Shown: positions 13,532 to 27,352 of the stretch, piece by piece
Layout: each line of letters begins with the position of its first letter
Numbering within the stretch: position 1 is the stretch's first letter
From: Serinus canaria
Taxonomy: Eukaryota; Chordata; Aves; Passeriformes; Fringillidae
Assembly: GCF_022539315.1 (NCBI RefSeq)
Contig: NC_066317.1
Span: 65,071,179-65,135,178 of the forward strand
Length of the DNA stretch: 64,000 bases
Reading direction: 5' to 3'
Program-made: the position numbers and the translations under genes
The notes under the pieces: model-generated
Databases searched by the model: none
What the model was told of the DNA's origin: nothing
The model's input: only the letters and a program-made list of their open reading frames with translations

Positions 13532-14123
13532 CCTTATCATGTTTTCTGCAGTAATTTGCTAAATGTCATTGGTGTTACCCAGGTCTCATTCTGCGGAGCT
13601 CTGGCACGCCGTGGTGCTGCTGAAATGTGGTGCTGTCCTCGCACTCGTGTGAGTGTTTGCTCTGTCATGAGATCTCCCAAATGCTGGAGGTTTGATAGGC
13701 CAGTTAGCTGCCTGAATAAATATTTTCACTCTCTTTTAGTCAACGCTGGAGCCAAACATTTAACTGAAAATAGCTTGGGCTAAGTATTGTTGGTTTAAAA
13801 TTAATTTTGTAATAGATTCTGTTTGTAGAATCATTGATTAGTGTTCCTGTGCTGGCTTTTAAAACACAGCTCAGAATATTGCAGAGAAATAACATTTTTA
13901 CCACTAGAAGTATTATATTTTAGTTGTGTCTATTTTTGGAAGGCAATCTGAAACTGCTCATGGAAAAGTAAAGAAAAACATTCTAGCTCAAAACCAGAGA
14001 TATATGCCACTAATAGGGATTTGATTTTTTTACCTTAATGGCCTATTTTAGTTACCTAAGTTGGTTTAGTTACCTACCTATTTAGCTACTTACATTTTCT
14101 GAAGCCTAAAGATACTGTAAATT

Positions 14124-14160
14124 AAAAAAAAAAAAAAAAAAAAGAACAAAAAAAAATAAA
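14124..14160. repeat. A-rich tract
   Basis: Twenty A residues are followed by a short interruption and a second A run. No retrotransposed body was recognised upstream, so it is called simple sequence only. Confidence 0.9.
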
Positions 14161-15074
14161 CTTCACCAGCTGCGGAGTTAAGAAGAATATTTAAAACCTC
14201 AGTAAGGGTTTTAAAAATAAATAACAAAAAGGTAAGATCCTAGTTTGGACAGTGAGTTGTTTTTGATATTATTTGATACAAGAACTCAACATGGATATTT
14301 TTGAAGTATGGTTCTCATTAACATTTGGATGGAATACATTTCATTTTCTTGATTCAATCATGAAAAAATTCACTTACAGATAGTCCATACAATAGTGCAA
14401 CCTCTTTCACACATTACTACATCATAATCCATTTGGCTGCACTTGCTTCAAACAGGTCCACTCTACCCATATGGCCTGGCTTCAGTATTTCTTGCTCCCA
14501 TCTGTTTTAAGTTATCTTCTTTGGGCTGTGTTGTACTGAGAGATGCTCTTCAGCCACATGCAGAAAGGCTGTTTCTGAGAGAAAATCTGAACAACAGGGG
14601 ACTTTTCTGCTCTCACATCTGTGGGAGTTCATTGGAGTCAGCTGAGCCTACTGCTGTAGATTTTGGCTCTGCAGAGTCTGTTAAAGCCCATTTTGTCAGC
14701 GTGGTCTAAGTTTTCATTACAAAACCCTAGAGGCCTGGTTTGGAAATCCTTGATTCGTGTGAATATTCCTGCTGAAGAGCAGTCCTGCAAAAAGATGTCT
14801 TTTATTTTCCTTTTCCCATTCACCTCTTTCCCTGTAGGACCACATCCTACACCCTAGAGAAGCAGAAGAACAGTCTTTGCCCCAAGGCTTTTTCATCCTC
14901 AGCAGACAAGTTAACTCAAAATCCACCAGAGATTTCTACTGTCTTTCCCAGCCTTTGATGAGTCTCAGGTTGGGCTGTGAAGCCAGGAGGAGCAAACCCA
15001 GCTTACAAGACCTTCCCCTACCCTCCAGCCTCACTGCATGCTCCTGGAGTGGTGGGACCATGGAAGTCACTGCC

Positions 15075-15405
15075 TTGTTAGGAAGTCCACAATCTTCTCC
15101 TTTCTTGTTCTGTCCTGAAACTCGATGTTCCTGACACAGTGATGCCACTTGACATTACTGATCCCTCCTAAACACCTGCTATCAAATGCATCAAATCTTT
15201 TCTTGTCAGCTTGCGTAATGCCCCAGGTCTTTGCAGCATCGAGCAAAACTGATACCACACAGCTGTTGTAGAGCCTTATTTTTTGTTTTGCAGACATGTC
15301 ACTGCCCCATGCTTTTGCCCTTGAATTTATTTGCATTGATATTCACCTTATACTCGTCATGTTTGAAAGGACACTGGATGAAATCCAGGCAGAGTGGTCC
15401 AGAGT
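15075..15405 (-). pseudogene. RTE-like LINE fragment, C-terminal part of ORF2
   Basis: On the minus strand one frame shows a degraded 'LSN-TSI' block (about 15385-15365), a stop, then INSRAKA, KIRLYNSCVVSVLL, a decayed 'YGAETW' reading DAAKTW, the ADKKRFDAF and RCLGGI blocks, a W near the usual 'GIRW', a VRN block, and FLTRQ followed by a stop. This order (LGS-LS-D..EI..RI.KA / K..IY..CV.S.LLYG.E.W / D..RLDAFH.RCLR.ILGI.W...V.N) is the conserved tail found after the RT domain in RTE and related non-LTR retrotransposons. It differs from the CR1 copies elsewhere in the window. The fragment carries stops and lost residues and is not functional. In birds the best-known such family is AviRTE, present only in some lineages; that specific assignment is an inference. 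The clade could also be another one sharing this tail. Confidence 0.72.
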
Positions 15406-16363
15406 ACTGGAAATGGGGATAAAATATGAACCCTGCCATGACTGTGACTGACCTCAGAGAGGAAGGACAAAGCCACTATTTCCTTTCCTCAATAGACCCA
15501 AAGGCATTATTTAATCAAGGGCTTTGATGTTTATTTCTAGTGAAAGCTTCTATTTTTAGGGTTTTTCTTTTAGGGTGACCACTGGCCTTTGGGCTCACCA
15601 AAGATGAGCCAGAGGATTTTCAGTTCTTGTTAACAGCTGGTCATATATTTATGAATACCTTGAGGAAAGGGGGACAGAATGCAGAAAATCTTAAATAATG
15701 TCTTAAGAATGAGTGTTCTTTTTCAAAAGTGAAAATTTGCGATGTTACTGAATTTATTGATGAAGTTCTGCACCAAAATTTAGAAAGAAAATAACACAGA
15801 GAAAAAAATTTGAATTAAGAACTCTGTGCATAATTGTTTTCATTTCTCCAGAGACAGTCAGACCATTTATCACAATTTTTATAATACTTTCTGACTTTTT
15901 TTAAAGTTACCTAAAGAATGTAAAAAAAAGCAGACATAGCTCAATCTTCTTGATTTTTAAATTAACCTTTCCTGATTTATTTTGTCTTCTGTTAAATATT
16001 TCTTTGAGTAAGTGTGAAATAACAGGAAGGTGTGTGTACATCTCTCCATAATAGTGAAATAATTTGTAACAAATGTTTAAAAATATCTGAAAAAGGCTAG
16101 AGCTGTGCAGAATATATTTTTCTTTTATGCAAGTTCAGGAAACCTCCATATGGCACAGAAGCAAACTATTCCAGCCCATGTAGGGTACCACATATATTCA
16201 GAAAAAGTAAGATTATGTGACAAAATAAAGAAAAGTTCCTTCCTAAAATTATAGAATTATAGATTGGAAAAAAATATTAATGCTATGTGATCTGGACATA
16301 GAAGATTATAGCGAGCACAGGCCACTAAAAACATTAACCTGTTCCTCAAAATTGAGGAGGATA

Positions 16364-16735
16364 ATAATAGCATGAAAATATAAGTTAAAATAATATTGAA
16401 AATATAGATATTAAAAGTAGAGAAATATTGAAAAGTGATAAGAAATTTCAACACAATTTTGTGTTTACATTTTATATATATAACATGTTGTTGGGATAAT
16501 ATATATTTAATAATACTCTTTTTCTGATATAATAGAATAATATAATATTTTTCTTATATATTAGTATAATTATAATAATAGTTCAATAATATACTTTTTA
16601 AAAATATTGGAACGAATATATAGAAATAATTTTCTGTGAGTAGTCCTACATTGCTAATTTTAAATTATAACATTTTTAAATAGTATAATACTGCATAAAT
16701 TATATATAATATTGTTAGCTATTAAATGTAGGAAT
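16364..16735. repeat. AT-rich low-complexity region
   Basis: The composition is dominated by TATA, AATAATA and ATATTT words with few G or C residues, in particular from 16470 to 16620. There is no regular unit. Confidence 0.8.
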
Positions 16736-17285
16736 AAATTCTACATTTGGCACTGCCACATTTTTGGTGATTATCATAAGGCTGTATAAAACTTGGATGT
16801 ATTTAATTTTTTTTTCCTGCTTATTAAAAGTCATGTGAACATAAAACTATCCTGTATCAGATTATAATTTATAATTTTCAGCTAACCTTTATTAATTTAG
16901 ACCAGGTTCAACTTTATGAGAATCCTGAAATATTTTTATCTTCTACAGGAATAACCTTAGCATGAAAGTAAGGCACAAAATAATTAATACAGTCAACAGT
17001 TCAACATGTGAACCTTTACTGTGACCATTTTTCACTTTGTTTTTTTCCAAAATCTGCTTTTATATTTTACATATCTAAAAATATAGAAATAGAATTAAAC
17101 ATAGAAAACACATTTGAGAAGTTATTCCTTAATTGCTGGGTAGTTAAATGAATTTAAATTGAAAAGTATTCCAGTCTGATCTACAAAACCTCTGTAGAGC
17201 AAAGATTTCCATTCACAGGGGCAGATATTGTAACTTTTGTTGTTGTTGTTTCTAGATTTTAGTCCCAATGAAGACAGTACAAACT

Positions 17286-17315
17286 GTAAGAATAAAATTT
17301 GTAAGAATAAAATCT
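17286..17315. repeat. Tandem duplication, 15-bp unit x2
   Basis: The unit gtaagaataaaattt at 17286-17300 is repeated with one change at 17301-17315. It looks like a slippage duplication. Confidence 0.9.
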
Positions 17316-18726
17316 GACCATAATCAGATATCAGTTCTTGTATTTTTTTTTTTCTGGAAAACTCTCTTATCTAAAGATTCAAATGATTTCTTTCTTTAAA
17401 GTTAATAACTTAAAAAAGTAATAATCTTGATCAGAATTTAAAAGGTTATTCAGCTACTTGATTTGCAATTTTAAGTAGCATTTGTTTGAGGGGAAAATAT
17501 TAATTTCACCTCAAGAAATAAATAATGTGAGTTGCCAGTACTGCAACTCTGATTTGCAAATAAGTACACATTCTTCCTCTGTAAACTGTGTGCTTTTTAA
17601 ATAAAAGTGACATTCATTTTTCACCTCTACCATGTTTTCTTTACAAAATAATTAATTCTGTAACTCTTAAATCCCCACCTTAGCTGAATTTGCTTTGAAC
17701 CCGATAGTAGCACTGTAATGACAAAGAACATTTTAAAAGCTTTAAAACGTGGGCTGGCCACTGTTCAGAACGTGTCCCTTAATAGCAACAGTGACAGGAG
17801 ATAGAGGTGCCCTTCAAAGGTAACTTTTAGTTTTGCCAAGACCATGTGAAATGAACTGAAAGGGGACAAAGTGACAATGGGCCCTTGTGTGTCAGGCCAC
17901 CATTTCTGGGCAATGAGCAAACAAATTCTGAGCAGGAGTTACCTGTGGAAAGAGCAATAACCCAGGTGATTTTAACTACAGCTTCAATAACTTGCAACAT
18001 TATATTTCTTCACTATTATAATAATATGGATAATGAGGAATATTTTGGAATAATGAGGAAATTTTTGTTTGGATGTTTTTCCCCTCTGCTTTATTTTTTT
18101 TAATTTGAGGACTGTTGGATGTGGAAAGAGCAGTACATCCCTGGCCCAGTCTGGAAAGAGGTCTTTGCCTCCAGCAGGGCTGGGGACTAGCTCAGCCCAG
18201 AGAAGACAGCAGATGAACAAGATAAATCCCAACCAAAATAGGGAGCAGCACAATGAAAATGGTACAGTGGGTCAATTAAAAGACACCTCAGTCTCCAGTT
18301 CTGGAGGATGACTGGCCTGAAGTACCCGCTCCTCCACTGAGATGATGTTGGATTTGGGAACGTGAGGCTTCATGAGACCAAAAGTGGGCAAACCTTACTG
18401 CCATCAGAAAAACGTTGATTTCTTGCAGAAATTAGTTTGGAAACATGTAGTCATATGGACACTGTGTGCAGAGTAAAAAATTTGATCTAGAATGACACTA
18501 AAAGAATATTTCTGTGTGGGGAATGCAATGCTGTCCAGCTGAATTGTTCCCCAGGGCACAGGCAGTGTGGACAGGGCTCCTCTGCAGGGGCTGCTGACCA
18601 TAGGGGTGGTTGGCTGAATCACTGCCCTCCTCCTTATGGGATGCCCTGCCAGCTTTGATCTTTGGATCCAATGCTCCTGTGGCTGAGCAGCTGCTCACAG
18701 GGAATTTTCCAAGAGGGCTCTTGTCT

Positions 18727-18762
18727 CTGAGCTCGTTAGCCCTTCTGAGCTCGTTAGCCCTT
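18727..18762. repeat. Tandem duplication, 18-bp unit x2
   Basis: The unit ctgagctcgttagccctt occurs at 18727-18744 and again, identical, at 18745-18762. The identity suggests a recent duplication. Each unit contains a CpG and a SacI-type gagctc palindrome. Confidence 0.95.
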
Positions 18763-21700
18763 CCTTTGGCCTGAAGCAGCCAAGTCCCAGTGACATTTAC
18801 TGCTGGTTGAAAAACCCCACCCCTTATTTGGCTCTTATAGTGGAGATGAGATTAAGAAATTCATGGCATAATACAGCCTTGTGGTGACTTTGGATGGATA
18901 GCTGGAGTAACTTGGGGAATAATGTCATATGTGATAATTTTGACTTTGCACTTTGCACAAGAAGCCTGGTGAGCTAGAGGCAGATAAATAGGGTTATCAG
19001 CTATGACACAAAACTCAGTCCTAAAGTTGTTTTATTTCCATGTGAACAAGGCCATAACACATGCTCAGGCAGGTATCACCCACTAGAGCAAAATATAAAG
19101 CTTCACTGCCTTTCAAACTGCTCAAACTTTGTCTTCTCTCTATCCCAAATATTTTAATGTCATTTTTTTTAGTTCTTTTTCTTTTTTATTTACCTGCGAG
19201 CCCCAAAGGGACCTACTATGAAACAGACAAACATGATTGATGGATTGCAAAGAAATGCCATAAAAATGGGTCCTAAGGTACTGTGGCAGAGGAAAGGTCA
19301 ATGAAAATTTAACTGAAGCAAATGGAACAGAAGTTGTCAATGCAGAAAAAAAATGTCATCAGGGTAATGCAGCTCAGTACATCTTTACTCACAGCCACAC
19401 CATGGATTAAGCTAGATAGAAATATGGATCTCCAGCTCCATATCCCAAACACTTCTTTCCCTATTCAGTATCTCACAGCCCAATACCCACCAGTGTCCTC
19501 TCCCTGTGCCAAAGATGTCAGCAAGAACTGAACCTTGGCTTTACTCCATTCCAGAAATCCCATGGGACTGAGAGAGGAACAGAAACTGGCTACTGTCCTG
19601 GATTGAGAAGAAAGCTCTGAGGTCTGAAGGAGCAGATTTGGTGCTGTTGCTCTTAAATGCTAGAGACACCAGGGTCAGCAGTGCAGACTCTGGAGACATG
19701 GTAGAGGAATTATGTTCTGTGAGTTCTGCCCTGCAGAGCTTACTCAGGTGGACAGACTCATTAACAACAATTAACATCCCATTTCCAGGCAAGGCTTGTA
19801 AAAGTACCAAAGTAATGACTGACTCAAAGCTGAAGTAACATTTAAAATCAGTTTTCCTGCACATCCAAGCTAAATAAAACAGATCTGAGCTTCTGCAGAC
19901 ACTCAATAGTCTCATGTGCTGTTTCTGGGTAACAGGGAGGCTGTTACACAAACAGCCTTTCTACAGCTTCCAGTGGGCTGAAAGCAGGTTTTTCAAACCA
20001 TTACTGAATGCTTCCCAATTGCATTTTGCCTCCCTGCTTATTTTTGTTTTGCATTAGGTGACCCTGCTAGCAGTGCAGCATCACAGGGAGAACATCAAAA
20101 GGAGGGTCAGAAGTTACCACAGCTCTTATCTCATGGCCAACATCATTTCCCAACCACTGCACATCTGCCTTGCATTTTGTGAATTTTAGCAGGTTGAAAT
20201 CATTGTGGCTCAGAAAAGCTTTTCTGGAGCCTGCTTGGTTGGTTTATACACAGATCACTGCTGGTTCATGTCCTGCTCTCCACAAGACCCAGTACTTGAG
20301 TTACTTTGCACATCTGAGCAGTGCCATTGACACAGGGGAATGAATGTCTGAGTGGGGGAGTGTCTGCAAGCCCCAGACCCTAAAGCTGACGTGAGGCTGG
20401 AAAGCACCAGCAAAAAAGGGTCAGAGAGAGGGAAGGACAGGACAAAACACAGTAAGAAGTGAACAAGTTCAGGCTGTGAAATCTGGTTTACTATTTAACT
20501 GGTAATAAAACAGTAAGGAACTATTTGCAGAACAGGTAATAGAAAAGACAGAAGGAAATACCAGCCTTGAATCAAATGACATAATTCTCTCCTGATCACA
20601 ATAAATAATTCATGGTGGAAATAAATAAAAAAATGCAACAAGGGAACTAAGCAAGATAGTCATGATAATAGGACAATTCTGCAGCATTGACTAGAAGATG
20701 GTGCTAAACTGATTGACAATGATTTTAGACACTCACTACCACCTACAGCAGGTTAAAAATAAAATATTACAAAGTTTGGGGTTTGGAGAAAAAGCAGTGG
20801 CAGCTGAGACACAGCAGTTTGTACACTCGAGGCTGGAAAGCAGTTTGGGGCAGGGATTTTTGTTGTGATATATTTCTACACCTGAACCCTATTACCAAGA
20901 TATATTATTAAGTCATGAAAACTTTGTTAAAAAAAATAAAATCAATTTTTTTGTAAATAGTACTGTTGAAGACCTGCATGCTCAGGAGAGCTGTTGTTCA
21001 TTCAGAGCCTAATTTGAGTTTCCAGGATCAGAGACAGAACAAAATAAACCCTTCCATTACCTCGGGCAGCCTGCAGTGAAATGCAAGGGTGACTTGCTTT
21101 TGACCTGCTGGTCTCGATTTTGGCATGATGCCCTGATTTGAGTGACTCACTTTTATTTTACAAAAATACAGTTTCTGGCTGTTGGGTGATTAACTTTGTC
21201 CTGCTGCAGTCCTTCCTACTCACCCTCAGTCCCAAACTCCAGGGTGGCAGGAGGCATAAACTGTAAATTTGCTGGAACATCACTGCCAGAAAACCCAGCA
21301 CCCTGTGACTTGCATATCCTAAAACCACAGTGTACTTTATTTTAAATTAAAAACCCACACTTTCTCTTTCAGTCTGAATGATTGCCATAACAGAGACACT
21401 GAGGAGTTAATGCTGAATGTGGCTCTGGATGGTGTCAGAGCCTTTGATATCCCATCCTGTGTCACTTTGGGTGTTTCTGAGTCCCCCGTTTGTGGGGCTG
21501 GAGCTGATGAGCACAACCAGAGCCTCAGCTCTTGGTATCAACAACTGCCAGAGAAACACAGAGAGATGGGAATAGGGAGAGCACAGTCTTCCAGTGGGGA
21601 AAATGCCTGTTTGTCCCAGCTGAAATGCTTTGCAGAAGCTTTCACTTTGACAGCCGCCTAGGGAAGTGTGGGGGGATTGACTTCACCTCTCTTCTGACCC

Positions 21701-23395
21701 CAAACAGGCACTGATGTGTTTGTGCATAACAGCCCAAACGAGCCCACTGCAATCTTATGAGGTTTTTTCCCAAGAGGAGCAGTAATCTTGGTGGCTCCAT
21801 GCTCCAGGGATCATGTCTGGATGCCCCAAGGGACTGAACATCAAATCTTTGAGTAATCAAGCTCAGCAGAGCAAGCAAATTCAATCCTTTTGCTTGTTTG
21901 TTTGGAGGGTTCCCCATTAGCACAGATCCATGACACTGCCTGGTTTAGGTGAGAAACTGCCATATCTTTGCATGGACATAGACCTTCAAGACCTTATCAA
22001 CATTCCCAGAATTAGATATTCTCTTGCTATGTATTATTTTCTTTCCCCTCTGTGGGATTTTTCTAATGCCATAATTTTGTTTCTGAAAATCATACTGTTA
22101 TTTAACTATTTAAAATTCTTATGTACCCATGAATACAAATCTCTTATCTATTTCCATATTATTTGAGGTATTTCATAAGTTTAAAATCTTAAATTATTGA
22201 TTACTTTGTCATCACATCATCTCAGACATGACTGAATAGCCGAAATACAGCATTTAAAGTTAGGACACTCCAGTGCTTTTTACCCCCAGTCTGGAGCTCT
22301 CCTTCTCCTTTAGATTAGGTGCCCAACAGGTCGCTATAACTTTTTTCACTACTTTTTTTTTAAATTTTATTTATTTTGCAGAACTTCAATAATTTATTTC
22401 TTAAAATGTTAGTGTACAGCTTAATTTATTGACTATCCTTTGGGTGATGGAACACAAACTGTGATCACTTACTGAGCCTGGTAATCAAATATAATTTGAA
22501 TATAATGTGGCCTCAAAATTAATAGCCCTGAAACAAATAAGAAAAACAGACTCTAAAAAAATTACCAGAATAGGAACCCAGCAGGCTTTCTTTAAATGTG
22601 TCTTTAAAAAAAATTGCATACTAATAATCCTATTATTCAATGGGGGAAAAAGTATCTTTCTATTTATTATATGCTCTGGAAAAGCCACAGCCTTTTAAAA
22701 TGCTGCTTCTCACAAATCACTTCAGTTTAATGATGTTACTGTACATTTCATCTCACATTTGAGTAAATATGTTCATTTCATCCTGGAGAGAGATTTTATT
22801 TTAACTTCAAGATTATAATTTCTTAGAAGTCTGTCACAGAACAACATGAGCTCTGCCAAATGGAAATACATACCCACCCCCCTGCCGTAGCTTTAAAAAT
22901 TAAGGATTTTTTTCCTCCAGCGCAGAAAAATACTTATTTATTCTGACAAAGAAGCAAAGGACAGCTATCAGAGAGAATAAAGTTAACTGCTGCCTGAAGT
23001 CATAAACATCTGGTGGCTATTTTAATTGCATTGTGAACTAACCACCAAATCCTCCACTAAAGAATAAAAATATTTCCCCTGTGAAATACTGTATTTTAGA
23101 ATTCTTCTCTTCTGAATCAATGTCAGACCTGATTACTGCACAATGAAGTCTGTGTTTCATGCCTGCATCTTCTTGAAACCACCACACACTCTTATTACAA
23201 ATGCAGGTTTACTCAATGCATCTCATACAGACAAATTTTTCAAGGTTACTTCTGCGAACACTGACTTAAAGATAAAATATAATGCTTAAATCAGTGTTGT
23301 TTGTTTGCAAGTAAGTTAGATCAGTACATCTGCATAGAAATGCTGGACATTAGAAAGCACACAGATAACCACACAAGCACACAGATTTGTGTATA

Positions 23396-23482
23396 TGAGA
23401 TATGTGTGTGAACATATTTGCATACAGACACACAAAAAATGCAGATATTCATACACATATATGCATATACATGTATATATAA
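23396..23482. repeat. TG/TA/CA-rich low-complexity patch
   Basis: Alternating purine-pyrimidine words (tatgtgtgtg, cacacatatatgcatatac, atgtatatat) make an irregular simple-sequence patch. Confidence 0.75.
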
Positions 23483-26400
23483 GAGGAATTTAAGTAAGTA
23501 GTAATACAACCTACCTAAATGTGAATAGAAATTGTTGTTAATAAAATACTTGCATGAGTTGTACGGGGACCTTCTAAATGTCTGTGCTTCCTGGGGAGAC
23601 TAAATGACCTCTTTTTTACAGATACCAAGATCAAAGCTCTTGGTTTAGATACTCCAGCTGTCCCTCTCGTTGGCATTTGACATGCTACCCGGTCCATTTA
23701 AAATCAGGGGGCATGTAAACATTTTAACCCTTGGCAGAAGTATCTGAGAAAGATGCTGGCAATAAATGGTCGTAACTGCCTGGGCCAAATCACATTTGGT
23801 GTCCTCCCTTTGAAGTCCATGCAGGCACTGTACCCTATGGTTTTGACAAAGAGCCAAGTCCAAAAAAAGGATGTAGGCTCTGAAGCTGTCCGGATGTGGA
23901 CTTTGGGATCCAGAGTGGCTCCGTGCTGCTGAACAGTTGCCTCCAAGCTCACTGCAGGACTCCCTGCCTGACCTTGGAGGCTTTTTGCCTTGGCTCTGCT
24001 CTGGTGCACTCCCTGCCTCACCCCAGAACTCAAATCCCGATGTTTTTGTACAAGCAGAGGGGCACCTTCATCCCTCGTGAAGCTTCCTTTGGTGGGTGTA
24101 CACAGGGGTAACACATGCTGATAGGATTAGACCCTGCTCTGAATTTAGTCACAGCTATTTATTTTATTTTTTTTTTAAACCATTGCCACAGGAGGGTGCC
24201 ATTTTTCTGTTTAAGCTCCAGTTGAGCCACGGGGTTCAAATAGTCTGGATCCATCATGACCCAGGAGAAAAGGAGATGACGGATGTGAGCCCCGGACAGG
24301 TGTCCTTGCATGCCCACACCCTTCCCTCCAAAGCCAAGTCAGGTCCATGGAGATGGATAAACAAACAGCATCAACAAGATCCCGTGGGTAAAAGTGTTAC
24401 TTCTGGTCCTCATCAACAGGTTGTTTTCTGTCACAAAAACCAGGGCCCTTCTCTTCTGCAGCCATGCTTTGAAAGAGTGAGTCTTTTTTCTCTCTCTCTC
24501 TTTCCAGTCTTCAGAGAAACAGTGGTGAACCCCATCCTATTTGACTCCAGAAGGTACTTGGCTTCTGCACTAGGTACCCATGGTCTGGAGAAAGGGTGGA
24601 CTCCACACCCAGATAAAGTGTGTGTGGCCTGAAGGCCATTCTTCCATGCTGAGAGTCCACCTTCATTTTGGGTTCAGGTACTTAAATATGTTTTCCCTTA
24701 AAATGCCAAAGTGTTTAAAGTATCCCAGGGCAGCTGTGCAGCAGCCAGCTGTGGTGCAAAAGGCAGTGAGGCAGGCTGATGTGACACTGGTTATCAGAAG
24801 TTAGAGTAGACCTGGCACACAGATGCCTCAGAAGGTGATGCAGAACTTGTTCAACGCCACATATTGCCATGGGGTAGAGGAGGAAGGCACTGCAGGTGGG
24901 GGTACATCCCTCCCAGAGACACCTTTGTGGTAAGGAGAGTGCTGAGAAGCCAGCTCTGATGGTTGTTGTCTGGCACTTGAGTGGGGAGCTGGATGAGTCC
25001 ACAGGAATTGGTTCTCAGGGCAAAACCTGAGAACTCATTTCCTTCTTGAAGAACAGTTGGTATAGTCAGATGAAATGGCAGAAATAATGCCAGTGGCAGA
25101 GCCCCAGGATTTTTCCCTTCTCAAACTACCCAACAGTTTCTGCTGCATCCATTCATTTGGTTTCCCCAAACACCTCCAGATGTTCTCTCTCCTGAACGTC
25201 TGAGTTTCAGACCCATCCCCCTCCTTGCTCCTCCTGATGCCATTTTCCTTGTGGACAGCCTCTTCCATGAAGGATTTGCCTCCTCAGTGCCTGGGCAGCA
25301 ACATCCCTGTTCATCCATCCCTGCATTGCCCCCTTACCCCTCAGGTCTCTGTGGGAAACAGCCAGGCATCCTCAGGAGCATCCCTGTGCCTGAGATCAGA
25401 TGTCTATGGGCAGATTCAGGAGCAATCCCTGAATCTCAGAGCAAACACAGCCAGCTGCTCTGCCCCAGTGCTGATCTTCTTCCAGTTCTTATTCTCAGGG
25501 ATCATCCAAGGGGGAAGCTGCTTCAGCCCTGGACATGGCTTCTCTTGTCATGCTCACAGCTGCTCAGGCTCTGGAGACTCCTCCATTATTAAGCACACAA
25601 AATTACACTCAGAGATGAATTAGCAATATTTAAGTCAAACTGACTGCAAGCGACTTACAGCACATTTGAGTATTTAAAGGCAGTGGCAAGCTCTATGCAC
25701 AGCAAATAAAGACATTCATGCCATTCTAAGTAGTGGAGAACACATTTGCATTCAACATCTATTGTCAGTAATCATGTGAGCATTTTGTAACAACAGAGAT
25801 CTCAGCAAATGTGATCTAAGGGGGTCGTTGAAAGGGGAAAATATAAAATAATGCTAAGCTCTGAAGTTTTTTTCCCCAATTATTCTTTCTTGCAGAACAG
25901 CAGCTATTAAAGTGTCTTGTTAAATATATGGCTTTTAAGTAAGCACCCACTCACTCTGGGCTTAATATTAAAATTTACTCTGGCTTAATATTCTTTTAAA
26001 GTTAGGTTTCTACAAAGAGATAAAACAATCTAACTGCACTGTTTCAGAGTTTAAATAAATCCAGTTGGAGCTGTAGTGGCAGGATTTGGTTGTTATAACT
26101 GATTGCAATTGTATCAGTGCATTTATTTACACTTCCAGATGATGTTACAGAAGACTATTGGGGAAGGATATCTGAATAGTGCAAGCCTAGATGGAAATAT
26201 TGAAAGAAACAATGTCCAGGATTTCTATAATTAATACAGAGTTGACTGTATGTGTTTATAGTCAAGGAATTGAAGAAATCAATGTAATACCTTGAATATT
26301 GGTGCTGTTTGGGAATCACTACCACACCAGAAAGGCTGAAACCAGGATTCCAAGCGTACCAATCCTGCACTCCCTATCAGGTGCTGATATGGATCACTGG

Positions 26401-27352
26401 TCACAGCTCTAATTGACTGATTACACAAAAGCTCTTTGCAAAATCATGACTAAGCCTCTACAAAGCAGGAGCTGCAGTTCCTAGTGACTGGCTCCAACCA
26501 GAGCTTCAAAGTTCATGTAGAGTCACCAAAATTGAATTTGCAGCCTGAAAAGAAAAACTTGGGGATTTGTCCTGTGCATTTATAGAGTCTGAAGGAAGAA
26601 TAAATGGGACTAGAACAGTCAGATGAAACATTAATAGCCAGGGTATAAATTGAGCAGCAGTGTTTAAGAATATCTTTTGTGTCTGGCTTCAAGTAAAAAA
26701 AGGATTTAGATCAGAATTTATGTTAAGTTTGGAAGATCAGCTTTTGATTTGCTGATAACAAAATTCAGATGAATTTCAGGAAAAATAATAGCATGAAGTA
26801 GCATGCCTCTGGAATATGATGTCAGTGATGGGGCTGTAAGCTTGTTTTCTTTTTACCTCTTTCAAAACCAATTAAATTAACTGGTGCTGTACCTCCTTGC
26901 ACCATAATCTCAAATTTAATTCTGCAGATGGCCTTGAGAGATCTTTTCATCTATTGCCTTGAAAACAGGCAGAAAAGTAGAGGCAGAGAAAGGGAAGGTT
27001 AATCAAAATTCCTGGTAGCAACTGAGGATCTGAATATCAAACTCTTCATTGTCACAATTATTTAGAAGGAAGCCATCTCACTTCCAGCATGTGCTATGAT
27101 CTTACCTGGCAAAGGGTGGAATATCAGAGCAGGAGAACAGAATTTATGTAATAAATTAGAATGTATGTGAAAAATCAGTTATATCAAGCACAATAAGGTT
27201 TTGTGTTCTATTTATGCAGCACCACACTTCCTATTTCAAGAGAGCTAAGATATGTTGGAAAAGACCCTCAGAATTTTCATGGATATTTCAGCAGACCAAG
27301 AAAAGAAGCCATTATAGCCCTGCATCCTAATAAATTCTACAAAACCAATGGG

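Larger units (their letters stand above)
10502..15074. other. Non-coding unique sequence
   Basis: No gene was recognised. It contains a short CA tract near 13181-13193, a perfect 8-bp inverted repeat at 13501-13531, and an A-rich tract at 14124-14160. The region 13490-13670 is richer in CpG than its surroundings. Open frames of up to about 110 codons have no visible domains. Confidence 0.55.
15406..27352. other. Non-coding unique sequence
   Basis: Almost 12 kb without a recognised gene or large transposon. The part from about 16360 to 16740 is very AT-rich. Two short tandem duplications and a TG/TA-rich patch are annotated separately. The 178-codon plus-strand frame at 24096-24632 was examined and has no visible domain or matched splice sites. 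Confidence 0.55.

Noticed and set aside
24482..24508. Polypyrimidine tract and CAG resembling a splice acceptor
   Set aside because: No convincing donor or coding homology follows.
24096..24632. 178-codon plus-strand open frame, the longest non-repeat frame
   Set aside because: No recognisable domain. A run of T residues and a CT tract contribute to the frame, and its composition resembles the surrounding non-coding DNA.
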